Source: Amycolatopsis alkalitolerans (GTDB lineage: Bacteria; Actinomycetota; Actinomycetes; Mycobacteriales; Pseudonocardiaceae). From it: DNA of 64,000 bases. Positions 17,347-25,273 of this stretch are shown in pieces (the stretch's first letter is position 1; each line of letters starts with the position of its first letter). The notes beneath the pieces are model-generated. The model saw only the letters and a program-made list of their open reading frames with translations. It was not told where the DNA came from and made no database searches. A program made the position numbers and the translations under genes. The stretch is taken from assembly GCF_006152065.1 (NCBI RefSeq), contig NZ_VDFW01000013.1, positions 1-64,000 on the forward strand, given 5' to 3'.

Positions 17347-19605
17347 ATGGCGAGCGTCAAGGAACTGTCGGAGATCCGCGCGGCGGACGACGTGTCCGCG
17401 GGCGGCAAGGGGGCGAACCTGGGCGAGCTTACCGCCGCCGGGTTCCCCGTACCGCACGGGTTCATCGTGCTGCGCGAAGGGTACTGGGCGGCGATGGAGT
17501 ACAGCGGCGCGCGCGAGGACCTGGCCCGCCTGCACGCCGAGACGCTCGCCGTGGCCGACGACTCCGACCGGCTGGCCGAGAACTGCCGGCAGATGCAGAA
17601 GCTGGTTCGCGGGGCGACGCTGTCTCCGGCCATGCGCCAGGAGGTGGTCGACGCCTACGCCCGCCTCGGCACCGGCGTGCCGGTGGCGGTCCGTTCCTCG
17701 GCCACCGGTGAGGACAGCGCGGACGCGTCGTTCGCGGGGATGAACGCGACCTTCACCAACACCACCGGCGAGGACGACGTCCTGCGCCGTCTGGTGGACT
17801 GCTGGGCGTCGGCGTTCTCCCCGCGCGTGGTGGCCTACCGCGCCGAACGGGGCTTCAGCGGCGAGCCCGCGATCGCGGTCGTCGTGCAGCAGATGGTCGA
17901 GACCGAGCGGGCCGGGGTCATCTTCACCGCCGATCCGCGTACCGGCGACCGCGGCCGCCTGATCGTCGAGGCCGTGTTCGGGCAGGGCGAAACCCTGGTC
18001 AGCGGCTCGATCGAGCCCGACTCCTACGTCGTCGCCAAGGAAGAGCTGAAGATCGACGACGTCCGGATCGGCAACAAGAAGTACAAGATCGTGCACGGCG
18101 CCGGCGGCGACGAGAAGGTCGAACTGCCTGAGCCCGCCGCGCATCGCCGGGTGCTCGACGACGCGACCGTGCTAGAACTCGCGCGGCTCGCGATCCGCGT
18201 CGAGGACCACTACGGCCGCCCGCAGGACATGGAATGGGCGATCGATCCGGCCGGCACGATCTTCCTCGTGCAGACCCGGCCGATCACCACGCTGCCCCCG
18301 GAACCGGCGTCCGACGGTGAGGTGCTGCTGCGCGGGCTGGCCGCGTCGCCAGGGGTCGCCGGCGGCGTCGTCCGCGTGCTGACCAGCCCCGAACAGGGCA
18401 AGCAGCTGCGCAAGGGCGAGATCCTCGTCGCGCCGATGACCAACCCCGACTGGGTCCCGGCGATCCGGCGCGCGGCCGCGCTCGTGACCGACGGCGGCGG
18501 GATGACCTGCCACGCCGCGATCGTCGCGCGCGAGCTCGGCGTGCCGTGCATCGTCGGCACCGGGCACGCGACCGAGGTGCTCGCCAACGGGCAGCTCGCC
18601 ACGGTCGACGGCGGTACCGGCGAGGTCACCAGCGGGGTCCGGGAGACCCCGGCCCGCACCGAGCCCGTCGTGGCACCGGCGGTGCGCGCGGTCGAGGCGC
18701 TCGCGACCCGGCTGTACGTCAACCTGGCCATGCCCGAGCAGGCCGAGTACGCGGCCGCGCTGCCCGGGGTCGACGGGGTGGGCCTGCTGCGCGCGGAGTT
18801 CATCCTCACCGAGGCGCTCGGCGGGCGGCATCCACGCGACCTGATCGCGAACGGGGAGCAGCAGTCCTTTGTGGACGAGATGACCGAGTACCTGCTCAAG
18901 ATCACCGAACCGTTCGCGCCGCGGCCGGTGATCTACCGCGCGACCGACTTCCGGAGCAACGAGTTCCGGGGGCTCACCGGCGGCGCCCGGTACGAACCGG
19001 AAGAGGACAACCCGATGATCGGCTACCGGGGGTGCTACCGGTACGTCAAGCAGCCCGACCTGTTCGCGCTCGAACTGCAGGTGCTCGCCCGGGTGCGGGA
19101 GCGCACCCCGAACCTGCACCTGATGATCCCGTTCGTGCGGACGAAATGGGAGCTCGAGGAGTGCCTGCGGCTGGTCGACGCGAGCCCGCTGGGCCGCCAG
19201 CGCGGGCTGCACCGGTGGGTGATGGCGGAGGTGCCTTCGGTGCTGTACTGGCTGCCCGAGTACGTGGGCCTCGGCATCGACGGGGTGTCCATCGGCAGCA
19301 ACGACCTGACCCAGCTGGTGCTCGGCGTGGACCGCGACTCGACCGAATGCGCGGAGTTGTTCGACGAAGCCGACCCGGCGGTGCTCGACGCGATCGCCGG
19401 GATCGTGTCGAAGGCCCGTGCGCTGGGCATCACGTCGTCGCTGTGCGGGCAGGCGCCGTCGAACCGGCCCGAGTTCGCCGATCACCTGGTACGCCTGGGT
19501 ATCACGTCGATCTCGGTCAACCCGGACGCGGTGGCCGCGGCCCGGTCGGTCATCGCCTCCGCGGAACGGCGCCTGCTACTGGAGCACGCACACGGGCAGC
19601 GCTGA
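17347..19605 (+). CDS. ppsA: Phosphoenolpyruvate synthase (pyruvate, water dikinase)
   Basis: Converts pyruvate and ATP to PEP, AMP and phosphate. The 752 residues comprise an N-terminal ATP-binding domain (about 1-320, with [12 protein letters not shown] and [17 protein letters not shown]), a central swivelling domain with the catalytic histidine H389 in [17 protein letters not shown], and a C-terminal PEP/pyruvate TIM barrel ([34 protein letters not shown]). The ATG at 17347 follows CAGGAGGAG. The frame is open for 106 codons upstream but lacks family similarity there. In this island it would let pyruvate or acetate-derived carbon enter gluconeogenesis. Confidence 0.95.
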   Translation: MASVKELSEIRAADDVSAGGKGANLGELTAAGFPVPHGFIVLREGYWAAMEYSGAREDLARLHAETLAVADDSDRLAENCRQMQKLVRGATLSPAMRQEVVDAYARLGTGVPVAVRSSATGEDSADASFAGMNATFTNTTGEDDVLRRLVDCWASAFSPRVVAYRAERGFSGEPAIAVVVQQMVETERAGVIFTADPRTGDRGRLIVEAVFGQGETLVSGSIEPDSYVVAKEELKIDDVRIGNKKYKIVHGAGGDEKVELPEPAAHRRVLDDATVLELARLAIRVEDHYGRPQDMEWAIDPAGTIFLVQTRPITTLPPEPASDGEVLLRGLAASPGVAGGVVRVLTSPEQGKQLRKGEILVAPMTNPDWVPAIRRAAALVTDGGGMTCHAAIVARELGVPCIVGTGHATEVLANGQLATVDGGTGEVTSGVRETPARTEPVVAPAVRAVEALATRLYVNLAMPEQAEYAAALPGVDGVGLLRAEFILTEALGGRHPRDLIANGEQQSFVDEMTEYLLKITEPFAPRPVIYRATDFRSNEFRGLTGGARYEPEEDNPMIGYRGCYRYVKQPDLFALELQVLARVRERTPNLHLMIPFVRTKWELEECLRLVDASPLGRQRGLHRWVMAEVPSVLYWLPEYVGLGIDGVSIGSNDLTQLVLGVDRDSTECAELFDEADPAVLDAIAGIVSKARALGITSSLCGQAPSNRPEFADHLVRLGITSISVNPDAVAAARSVIASAERRLLLEHAHGQR

Positions 19606-19618
19606 ACCGGCGGGGTCG

Positions 19619-20035
19619 TCAGCCGGGGAGCAGGTTGGCCAGCAGATCGCGCCAGGAGATCATGCCGACCACCCGCTCCCCGCCGTCGACGACGGGCAGG
19701 CAGCGTTCGTGGGCGTCGACCATCGCCATGGCGACGTCGGACACGTCCATCTCCGCGCGCACCGCGACCGGGGTGCCGCGCATCACCTGGCGCACCGCGT
19801 GCGGCCGCAGCCCCGCGACGGCGCCGCCGTCGGGGGTCGGCTCGCCGCGGGTGCCCGGCGTGAACAGGGCCCGCACCAGGTCGGACTCCGTGACCAGGCC
19901 CAGTAGCAGGCCACCGGCGGTGATGACCGGCAGTGTGGTGAACCCGCGTTCCATCATCAGGCCCGCCGCCTCGTCGAGGCTGGCGTCCGGGGTGATCCCG
20001 TAGACCGGGCTGCTCATGAGATCTGCTGCGCGCAT
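19619..20035 (-). CDS. CBS-domain-pair protein
   Basis: A 138-residue protein made of two CBS domains: MRAADLMSSPVYGITPDASL to about residue 60, and RQVMRGTPVAVRAEMDVSDV to the end. CBS pairs bind adenine nucleotides and sense energy state; the mycobacterial homologue Hrp1 is DosR-controlled. The start at 20035 is the first Met that begins the CBS signature; the frame runs far upstream but only antisense to the next genes. It is convergent with ppsA and divergent from the Rv1733c-like gene. Partner and ligand are unknown. Confidence 0.88.
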   Translation of the reverse strand: MRAADLMSSPVYGITPDASLDEAAGLMMERGFTTLPVITAGGLLLGLVTESDLVRALFTPGTRGEPTPDGGAVAGLRPHAVRQVMRGTPVAVRAEMDVSDVAMAMVDAHERCLPVVDGGERVVGMISWRDLLANLLPG

Positions 20036-20115
20036 GGGCCGAGCATGATCCACGCGACCGGGGACCGACAGAGCCGAAGGAGCCGGTCCCGCCGGGTCCT
20101 CCGCCTCGGGCGGTG

Positions 20116-20129
20116 AGGACGAAGTGCCC
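20116..20129. promoter_or_regulatory. Putative DosR-like box, CBS/Rv1733c-like divergent region
   Basis: AGGACGAAGTGCCC matches 8 of 10 fixed positions of GGGAC-N4-GKCCC. It is 35 bases before the start of the Rv1733c-like gene and 80 before the CBS gene. Confidence 0.35.
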
Positions 20130-20164
20130 TTCGCCACCGCGCCGGCGAGCGCCATGCTTTTCAC

Positions 20165-20749
20165 ATGAACGCCAGAAGATGGTGGCGGCTCGCTTGTGTG
20201 AGCCGGAATCCGCTCGTCCGGACCGGGGACCGCGTCGAGAGTGCCGTCCTCGTGTTCGTGCTCGTCCTCGTGCTCGGGGCCCTTCCGTTCGCCTTCGCGC
20301 TCGGTTCGAACACCTATGCGCACCAGCGGGAATCGGCCGAAGCCGCGGCGGCGGACCGGCATCCGGCGACCGCGGTGCTGCTCGCCGACGCACCGGCGCC
20401 GCTGATGAGCCCGCAAGGGGTGCCGACGGACGCGTCCGCGGCCGTCGAGGCCACTTGGCGGCTGCCCGACGGCACGGTCCGGACCGGTCCGGTCACCGCC
20501 GACCGCGGCAGCCTCAAGGGCGCGAAGGTGCAGATCTGGCTCAACGGCAACGGGGACGCCGTCGCGAAGCCACCCGACCCGAACGCGGTCCTGCTCACCG
20601 CGGTGACCGCGGCGGTGCTGAGCTGGCTGGCGTTCGCCACCGTCGCCGGCGGGGCGTTCTTCCTCGTGCGACTGGCGGAGGACCGGCGGCGCTACGCCCG
20701 CTGGGAACGCGAGTGGGCACGCCTGCCCAGCGGCCACAGCCATTCCTGA
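20165..20749 (+). CDS. Rv1733c-like two-helix membrane protein
   Basis: This 194-residue protein has a cytoplasmic N-terminus with SRNPLVRTGDRVESAVLV leading into a first transmembrane helix (about residues 27-48), an extracytoplasmic domain of about 100 residues, and a second helix (about 142-170) before a basic tail. The NPLVR-TDR-E motif, the ATWRLPDGTVRTGPV segment and the layout match M. tuberculosis Rv1733c, a DosR-regulon membrane antigen of unknown function. It begins a probable operon with the CBS-BON and Usp genes, 19 bases upstream of the first. Confidence 0.8.
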   Translation: MNARRWWRLACVSRNPLVRTGDRVESAVLVFVLVLVLGALPFAFALGSNTYAHQRESAEAAAADRHPATAVLLADAPAPLMSPQGVPTDASAAVEATWRLPDGTVRTGPVTADRGSLKGAKVQIWLNGNGDAVAKPPDPNAVLLTAVTAAVLSWLAFATVAGGAFFLVRLAEDRRRYARWEREWARLPSGHSHS

Positions 20750-20768
20750 CCGAACGAGGAGGAACACC

Positions 20769-21359
20769 ATGAGGGCACGGGACATCATGAACTCGCCGGC
20801 CGTCGTGACGCATCCGGAGACACTGGTGAAGTCCGCGGAAGCGGCGCTGGTGCAACACGGTTTCACCGCGCTGCCGGTGGTGGACGACGACGATCGCCTC
20901 GCCGGCATCGTGACCGAGGCCGACTTCGTCGAAGACCGGTTCCCCGCCGAGCCCAAGCGCGTGGCCAACACGGTCGACGACATCATGACCAGGCAGGTGA
21001 AGTCCGTGGACATCAACACCGATGTCGCCCAGCTGGCGCGGATGATGCTCGACGAGCACCTCCGCTGCGTGCCGGTGCTCGACCGCGGGAAGCTCGCGGG
21101 CGTCGTCACCCGGCGCGATTTCCTGCGCGTGCTCGCCCGGCCGGACAAGGCGCTGGCACAGGACGTCCGCATGCGGCTCGCCGCGTTCGGCGACCCCGCC
21201 CGGTGGGTCGTCGACGTACGCGACGGCGAGGTCACGATCATCGACCGGTTCGACAGCGACCGCGACCGCGAGGTCGCCGTGGTACTCGCGGAAGGCGTGC
21301 CCGGGGTCATCCGTGCCCAGTGCTACATCGGCGAGCTCGAACGTCAGGAGGAGAAGTGA
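20769..21359 (+). CDS. CBS-domain-pair protein with C-terminal BON-like domain
   Basis: The 196 residues contain a CBS pair (MRARDIMNSPAVVTHPETLV to about residue 60; VDDIMTRQVKSVDINTDVAQ to about 125) followed by a BON-like module (QDVRMRLAAFGDPARWVVDV ... PGVIRAQ). It presumably senses nucleotides, with the BON part binding a partner or membrane; that is inference from the families. GAGGAGGAACACC precedes the ATG. The stop overlaps the GTG of the next Usp gene (GTGA), indicating coupled translation. Confidence 0.88.
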   Translation: MRARDIMNSPAVVTHPETLVKSAEAALVQHGFTALPVVDDDDRLAGIVTEADFVEDRFPAEPKRVANTVDDIMTRQVKSVDINTDVAQLARMMLDEHLRCVPVLDRGKLAGVVTRRDFLRVLARPDKALAQDVRMRLAAFGDPARWVVDVRDGEVTIIDRFDSDRDREVAVVLAEGVPGVIRAQCYIGELERQEEK

Positions 21360-22219
21360 CCACTCCGATCGTGGCCGGCGCCGACGGCACACGGGCCTCG
21401 CTGCGGGCGGTGTCGTGGGCGGCCGGTGAAGCGGCCCTGCGGCACCTTCCGCTGCACGTGGTGAACGGGTTCGGCATCCCGGACGCCTTCTACGGCGAAA
21501 TCCTGCCGCCGAAAGGCTGGCTGGAGGCACGCAAGAGCGAGTCGGAGGCGCTCGTCCGGGAAGCCGTGACGGTCGCCGAGCAGGAGCAGCCACGGCTGAC
21601 GACCGAGCAGGAGTCCAGTTTGGACGCCCCCATTCCGTTGCTGATCCGGCGTTCCGAGGGCGCGAAGATGATCGTGGTCGGTTCGGCCGGGCGCGGGGTG
21701 CTCGGCGATCTGCTGGTCGGCTCGACGGCCGCGGCGCTCGCCGCGCACGCGAAATGCCCCGTCGCCGTGATCCGCGGGGACGAGCATCGTGACGGTCCGG
21801 TGGTCGTCGGGGTGGACGGCAGCGAAGCCGGCGAATCCGCGGTCGCGTTCGCGTTCGAGGAGGCGTCGTTGCGCGGTCTGCCGCTGATCGCCGTTCATGC
21901 CTGGCATGACGGGGACGCGGCGCAGGTCTTCGCCGCCGCCAGAGCCGCTTACGACTACGAACCCTTGCGGGACGCCGAGACCCGGGTGCTGGCCGAGGTG
22001 CTGGCCGGCTGGCAGGAGAAGTTCCCCGACGTCCAGGTGGACCGGGTCGTCGAGGAGGACCGGCCGCGCCAGCGGCTGCTGGACTGGAGCACGAAGGCGA
22101 GCCTGATCGTCGTCGGAAGCCGGGGCCGCGGCGGGTTCACCGGGCTGTTGCTGGGTTCGGTGAGCCAGGCGCTCGTGGAGCACGCCGGTTGCCCCGTGCT
22201 GGTGGCCCGGCCGGTGTGA
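21356..22219 (+). CDS. Tandem-domain universal stress protein
   Basis: Two UspA domains occupy 287 residues, as in mycobacterial Rv2623 or Rv2005c. Domain one starts TTPIVAGADGTRASLRAVSW and ends with VVGSAGRGVLGDLLVGSTA; domain two starts GPVVVGVDGSEAGESAVAFA and ends VVGSRGRGGFTGLLLGSVSQ. The G-x2-G-x9-G(S/T) ATP-binding motifs are intact in both. The start is the GTG overlapping the preceding stop, with AGGAGGAGAA just before it. Confidence 0.93.
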   Translation: MTTPIVAGADGTRASLRAVSWAAGEAALRHLPLHVVNGFGIPDAFYGEILPPKGWLEARKSESEALVREAVTVAEQEQPRLTTEQESSLDAPIPLLIRRSEGAKMIVVGSAGRGVLGDLLVGSTAAALAAHAKCPVAVIRGDEHRDGPVVVGVDGSEAGESAVAFAFEEASLRGLPLIAVHAWHDGDAAQVFAAARAAYDYEPLRDAETRVLAEVLAGWQEKFPDVQVDRVVEEDRPRQRLLDWSTKASLIVVGSRGRGGFTGLLLGSVSQALVEHAGCPVLVARPV

Positions 22220-22307
22220 CTTTCGGCGGGCGGCCGGTGGCCCAGGACCCTCCCGCCACCGCGCCGCCCGCGCCATGGTGGGACTGCCGAGCGGAAAGGA
22301 CGGCGTC

Positions 22308-22799
22308 ATGACTAGCAAGGGTTTCCTCGTCGCCGGTGTGGACGGATCGGCGTCGAGCACCGCCGCGTTGCGGTGGGCGATGGAGCAGGCCGAAATCACC
22401 GGTGCGGAGCTGCTGGCGGTCACCGCGTGGTCACACCGGCTCGCCCTCGATCCCGGCGCGCCGCACCTGACGGCCGAAGAAGAGGCCGAGACGCACCGGA
22501 AGGCGTTGCGGGAACTGGTCGAAGCGGTGCGCAGGCCGGGGGTGGAAGTGCGCATGGAGGTCGTCGAAGGCGACCCCGCGGACATGCTCCTGCGCGCCGC
22601 GAAGGGCGCGCGGCTGCTGGTGCTCGGCAGTCACGGGCACGGTCTGGTGCTGCGCGCGCTCGTCGGTTCGGTCAGCGCGCGGTGCCTGCGCCTGGCGACC
22701 TGCCCGGTGCTGGTGCTGCCCGTGCCCGCGGTCGAGGCCGAGGCCAAGGCGGGAGAGGCGGTGGCCAGCCTGGGGTACGACGCGGGACCGGTATTGTGA
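22308..22799 (+). CDS. Universal stress protein, single domain
   Basis: A 163-residue UspA protein: FLVAGVDGSASSTAALRWAM at the start, and VLGSHGHGLVLRALVGSVSA near the end carrying the ATP-binding glycines. The ATG at 22308 follows GAAAGGA. Its last bases overlap the GTG start of the acyltransferase gene (GTGA), so the two are translated together. It is the third Usp gene of the island, 88 bases after the tandem Usp gene, so it may have its own promoter. Confidence 0.9.
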   Translation: MTSKGFLVAGVDGSASSTAALRWAMEQAEITGAELLAVTAWSHRLALDPGAPHLTAEEEAETHRKALRELVEAVRRPGVEVRMEVVEGDPADMLLRAAKGARLLVLGSHGHGLVLRALVGSVSARCLRLATCPVLVLPVPAVEAEAKAGEAVASLGYDAGPVL

Positions 22800-24292
22800 C
22801 CCGCCACGGCATGCGCGCCCAGGACAGCCTGTGGCTCAGCCTCGACCGGCCGGCCAACCGGCTCCACATCACGTCGGTGCTCTGGACCGAGGGCCCGGTC
22901 GATCCGGTGCAGCTGCGCGAGATCGTGGCCGACCGGATCCTCGCCCGGTTCCCGGTGTACCTCGAACGCTGGGTGCCGCACCGGCTGCCGGGACGGCATC
23001 CGATGTGGGAGACCGACCCGGATTTCGAACTCGGCAGGCATCTGGTGGTCCGCGACATGCCGGCGCCGGGGGACGCCCGCGCGCTCCAGGACTATGTCGC
23101 CGCCGAGCGCAGCAAACCGCTCGACCCGCTGCACCCGCTGTGGTCGATCCACCTGCTGCGTGGCTACGGCACCGGCGACGCGGTCGTGTTCCGCTCGCAT
23201 CACGCGATGGCCGACGGGATCCGGCTGACGCAGGTCATGTTCAGCCTGCTCGACCCGCTCGGCGCGACCGCCGCGCCGCCCGCGCGGGTCGGCGGCCGTG
23301 CCCCGCACCGCCCGCCCGCCCCGCATCCGGTGGGCGAACTGACCGCGACGGCGCTCCGTGCGGTCGGCCGGACCAGCGCGTGGCTCCAGGACGCGGCCCG
23401 GCGGGCAGGGCCGATCGCGGAGGCGGCGGTGGCGTTGCCGGCGTTCGGGGCCAGCGCCGCGGTCGGCGCGACCGGGGCCGCCGTGGACCTCGCGACGTCG
23501 AGACTGCCGGCGCCGGTGCGGGACGTGGTGGACCGGCTGGCGATCGCGGGGCTCACCGTGTGGCACAGCGGCGAGGGGATCCTGAAACTGGTCGGGCGGG
23601 CCGAAACCGCGGCGTGGCAAGGCCGTCCGGGTGAGGAGAAGACCGCGGCCTGGGGTGAGCCGGTGCCGCTGGAGACGGTCCGGCGGATCGCCAGGGCCAC
23701 CGACGCGACGGTGAACGACGTGTGCACGACGCTGGTCGCGGGCGCGGTGGACCGCTATCTGGCGGAGCACGGCACCGCCGGGCGACAGCGCGAGATGACG
23801 TGGATGATCCCGGTGAGTCTCGAGCGGTTCGACACCCGGCTCCCGGAAACGCTGGGCAACCACTTCGCGCTCGTCCTCGCGCGGTTACCGCTGCTGCGCA
23901 ACGGATTCTCCGAGCGGCTCACCGAGGTGCACCGCAGCATCACGCATATCCGTGACTCCTACGAGCCGCTGGTGAACCTCGGCCTGCAGACGCTGGTGAG
24001 CCAGAGCCCGCCGCCGGTCGCGGCCGCGCTGATCCGGTACTTCACCGACAAGGCCGTGGGCGTGCTGACGAACGTGCCCGGCCCGCGCGAGCCGATGGCG
24101 CTCGCCGGGGCGAAGGTCGCGGGTGTCGTGGGCTGGGCGCCGTGCAGCGGCCGCCAGGCGATCACCGTGTGCATCTTCAGTTACGCGGACGGGATCTTCT
24201 TCGGCTTCGGCACGGACCGGCAGCTGATCCCGGACCCCGAGCACCTGGTGGCGGCGCTGGAGGCCGAGGTGGCGGCGGCACCGGCCGCATAG
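22796..24292 (+). CDS. Wax ester synthase / diacylglycerol acyltransferase (WS/DGAT)
   Basis: Joins acyl-CoA to diacylglycerol or a fatty alcohol, building storage lipid. The 498-residue chain has the catalytic HHxxxDG motif at residues 135-141 (SHHAMADGIR) and the C-terminal NVPGP motif and PLLNxG-like ETLGNHFALVLARLP segment. M. tuberculosis Tgs1, its family member in the DosR regulon, makes triacylglycerol in dormancy, which fits the setting. The GTG at 22796 overlapping the Usp stop was chosen; an ATG at 22811 is an alternative that removes five residues. Confidence 0.92.
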   Translation: MTRHGMRAQDSLWLSLDRPANRLHITSVLWTEGPVDPVQLREIVADRILARFPVYLERWVPHRLPGRHPMWETDPDFELGRHLVVRDMPAPGDARALQDYVAAERSKPLDPLHPLWSIHLLRGYGTGDAVVFRSHHAMADGIRLTQVMFSLLDPLGATAAPPARVGGRAPHRPPAPHPVGELTATALRAVGRTSAWLQDAARRAGPIAEAAVALPAFGASAAVGATGAAVDLATSRLPAPVRDVVDRLAIAGLTVWHSGEGILKLVGRAETAAWQGRPGEEKTAAWGEPVPLETVRRIARATDATVNDVCTTLVAGAVDRYLAEHGTAGRQREMTWMIPVSLERFDTRLPETLGNHFALVLARLPLLRNGFSERLTEVHRSITHIRDSYEPLVNLGLQTLVSQSPPPVAAALIRYFTDKAVGVLTNVPGPREPMALAGAKVAGVVGWAPCSGRQAITVCIFSYADGIFFGFGTDRQLIPDPEHLVAALEAEVAAAPAA

Positions 24293-24303
24293 CGCCGGCC
24301 CGC

Positions 24304-24900
24304 TCAGCCGGGCTGCTCGGCGTGACGTGCGGCGGTGCGCAGCGTCGCGGTCTGGACGGCCCCGACGAACGGCGCGACCACGCTCCAGTAGGCGCGAACC
24401 CTGGCGCGGCTCGCGCGGTCGGTACACACGATCCGCACGTCGTAGGTGAGCAGCGAGCGCGACTGCCCGTACGGCGTGGCGGACAGCGAGAATACGATCT
24501 TGCCGTAGCCGGGTTCGTCGAACGCGGTGAACTCGCCGGCCTCGGTGTGGCGCCATTCGATGACGGGCTTCCAGAACCGGCCGACGGCGCCGGCCGCGAC
24601 CTCCGCGCCCGGCCGCTCGCCGAGGAAGACCCAGTCGGAGTCGGCGGTCATGTCGTCCAGCGTCAGCCGGGTCGGCACGCGGGGCGGCCGGCGGCGGTTC
24701 CGCCAGCGTTCGGGCAGGCCCCGCACCCAGAACGAGGCGCTGACCAGCCGGCCGCCGACTTCCATGAAATCGAGCCGGCGCAGGGCGAGGTAGGCGCGGT
24801 CGGCCGGCGCCGCGACCACGAGGTGCCGGGTCTGCATGAAGTCGTAACGCGACGCGAACCGGTCGACGAGCAGCTCGTCGCGGATTTCGGTGGCGGTCAT
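24304..24900 (-). CDS. SRPBCC-like hypothetical protein
   Basis: A 198-residue soluble protein whose pattern (LVVAAPADRAYLALRRLDFM, an internal VGRFWKPV, and GKIVFSLSATPYGQSRSLLTYDVRI followed by a long C-terminal helix) suggests a START/SRPBCC-type ligand-binding fold. No catalytic motif stands out. It is convergent with the acyltransferase gene (11 bases apart) and divergent from the small gene at 25070, with a weak DosR-like site between. Fold assignment is by appearance and uncertain. Confidence 0.7.
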   Translation of the reverse strand: MTATEIRDELLVDRFASRYDFMQTRHLVVAAPADRAYLALRRLDFMEVGGRLVSASFWVRGLPERWRNRRRPPRVPTRLTLDDMTADSDWVFLGERPGAEVAAGAVGRFWKPVIEWRHTEAGEFTAFDEPGYGKIVFSLSATPYGQSRSLLTYDVRIVCTDRASRARVRAYWSVVAPFVGAVQTATLRTAARHAEQPG

Positions 24901-24962
24901 CTCCAGCCCTGCCTTTCGATCGTCGTCGTCCCGACGGTCGCCTGTCCGGATCCTCCGCGAAA

Positions 24963-24976
24963 GTGCCGAAGGTCCC
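24963..24976. promoter_or_regulatory. Putative DosR-like box before the small protein/ATPase pair
   Basis: GTGCCGAAGGTCCC matches 8 of 10 fixed positions and closely resembles the minus-strand reading of the site at 10053 (GTGACGAAGGACCC). It lies 62 bases before the minus-strand SRPBCC gene and 94 before the plus-strand pair. Confidence 0.35.
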
Positions 24977-25069
24977 CAGCGCGGGGCTGCCGTTGGTCTC
25001 TAGTGCCGCGCCGGCGCGGGGCGGAGGCTCGAAGTGTCCGGCGATCCATAGTGGACAAGGGGAATCGTC

Positions 25070-25273
25070 ATGAGTGACATCGAAAGCGCCAGAGCCGCAC
25101 GAGAAGCGCGGGCGTCGTCGGTCGAGCGGGCCTCGTCCGGGCACACCACCGACGAACTCGCCGACCGCGCCATCAGGCGCTACCTGCGGGCCGAGGAGCT
25201 GCTGCTCCGCGCGGCCGAGAAGGAGAAGACCACCAAGGAGAAGGCCGAGAAGGAAACCGGCGACCAGGAGTGA
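25070..25273 (+). CDS. Small highly charged protein coupled to a P-type ATPase
   Basis: A 67-residue protein with a predicted helical, strongly charged sequence; residues 45-67 are dominated by Lys and Glu (EKEKTTKEKAEKE). It has no membrane segment and no family I recognise. AAGGGGAAT precedes the ATG. Its stop overlaps the GTG of the ATPase by 4 bases, so it may be a regulatory partner or simply a leader that couples translation. Function is unknown. Confidence 0.7.
   Translation: MSDIESARAAREARASSVERASSGHTTDELADRAIRRYLRAEELLLRAAEKEKTTKEKAEKETGDQE

Noticed and set aside
20036-21310. A long minus-strand extension of the CBS gene at 19619
   Set aside because: It is antisense to well-supported plus-strand genes and shows no family similarity before the Met at 20035.
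22220-22307. A DosR-like site in GGTGGCCCAGGACCC before the third usp gene
   Set aside because: Too few fixed positions match to distinguish it from chance in such G+C-rich DNA.
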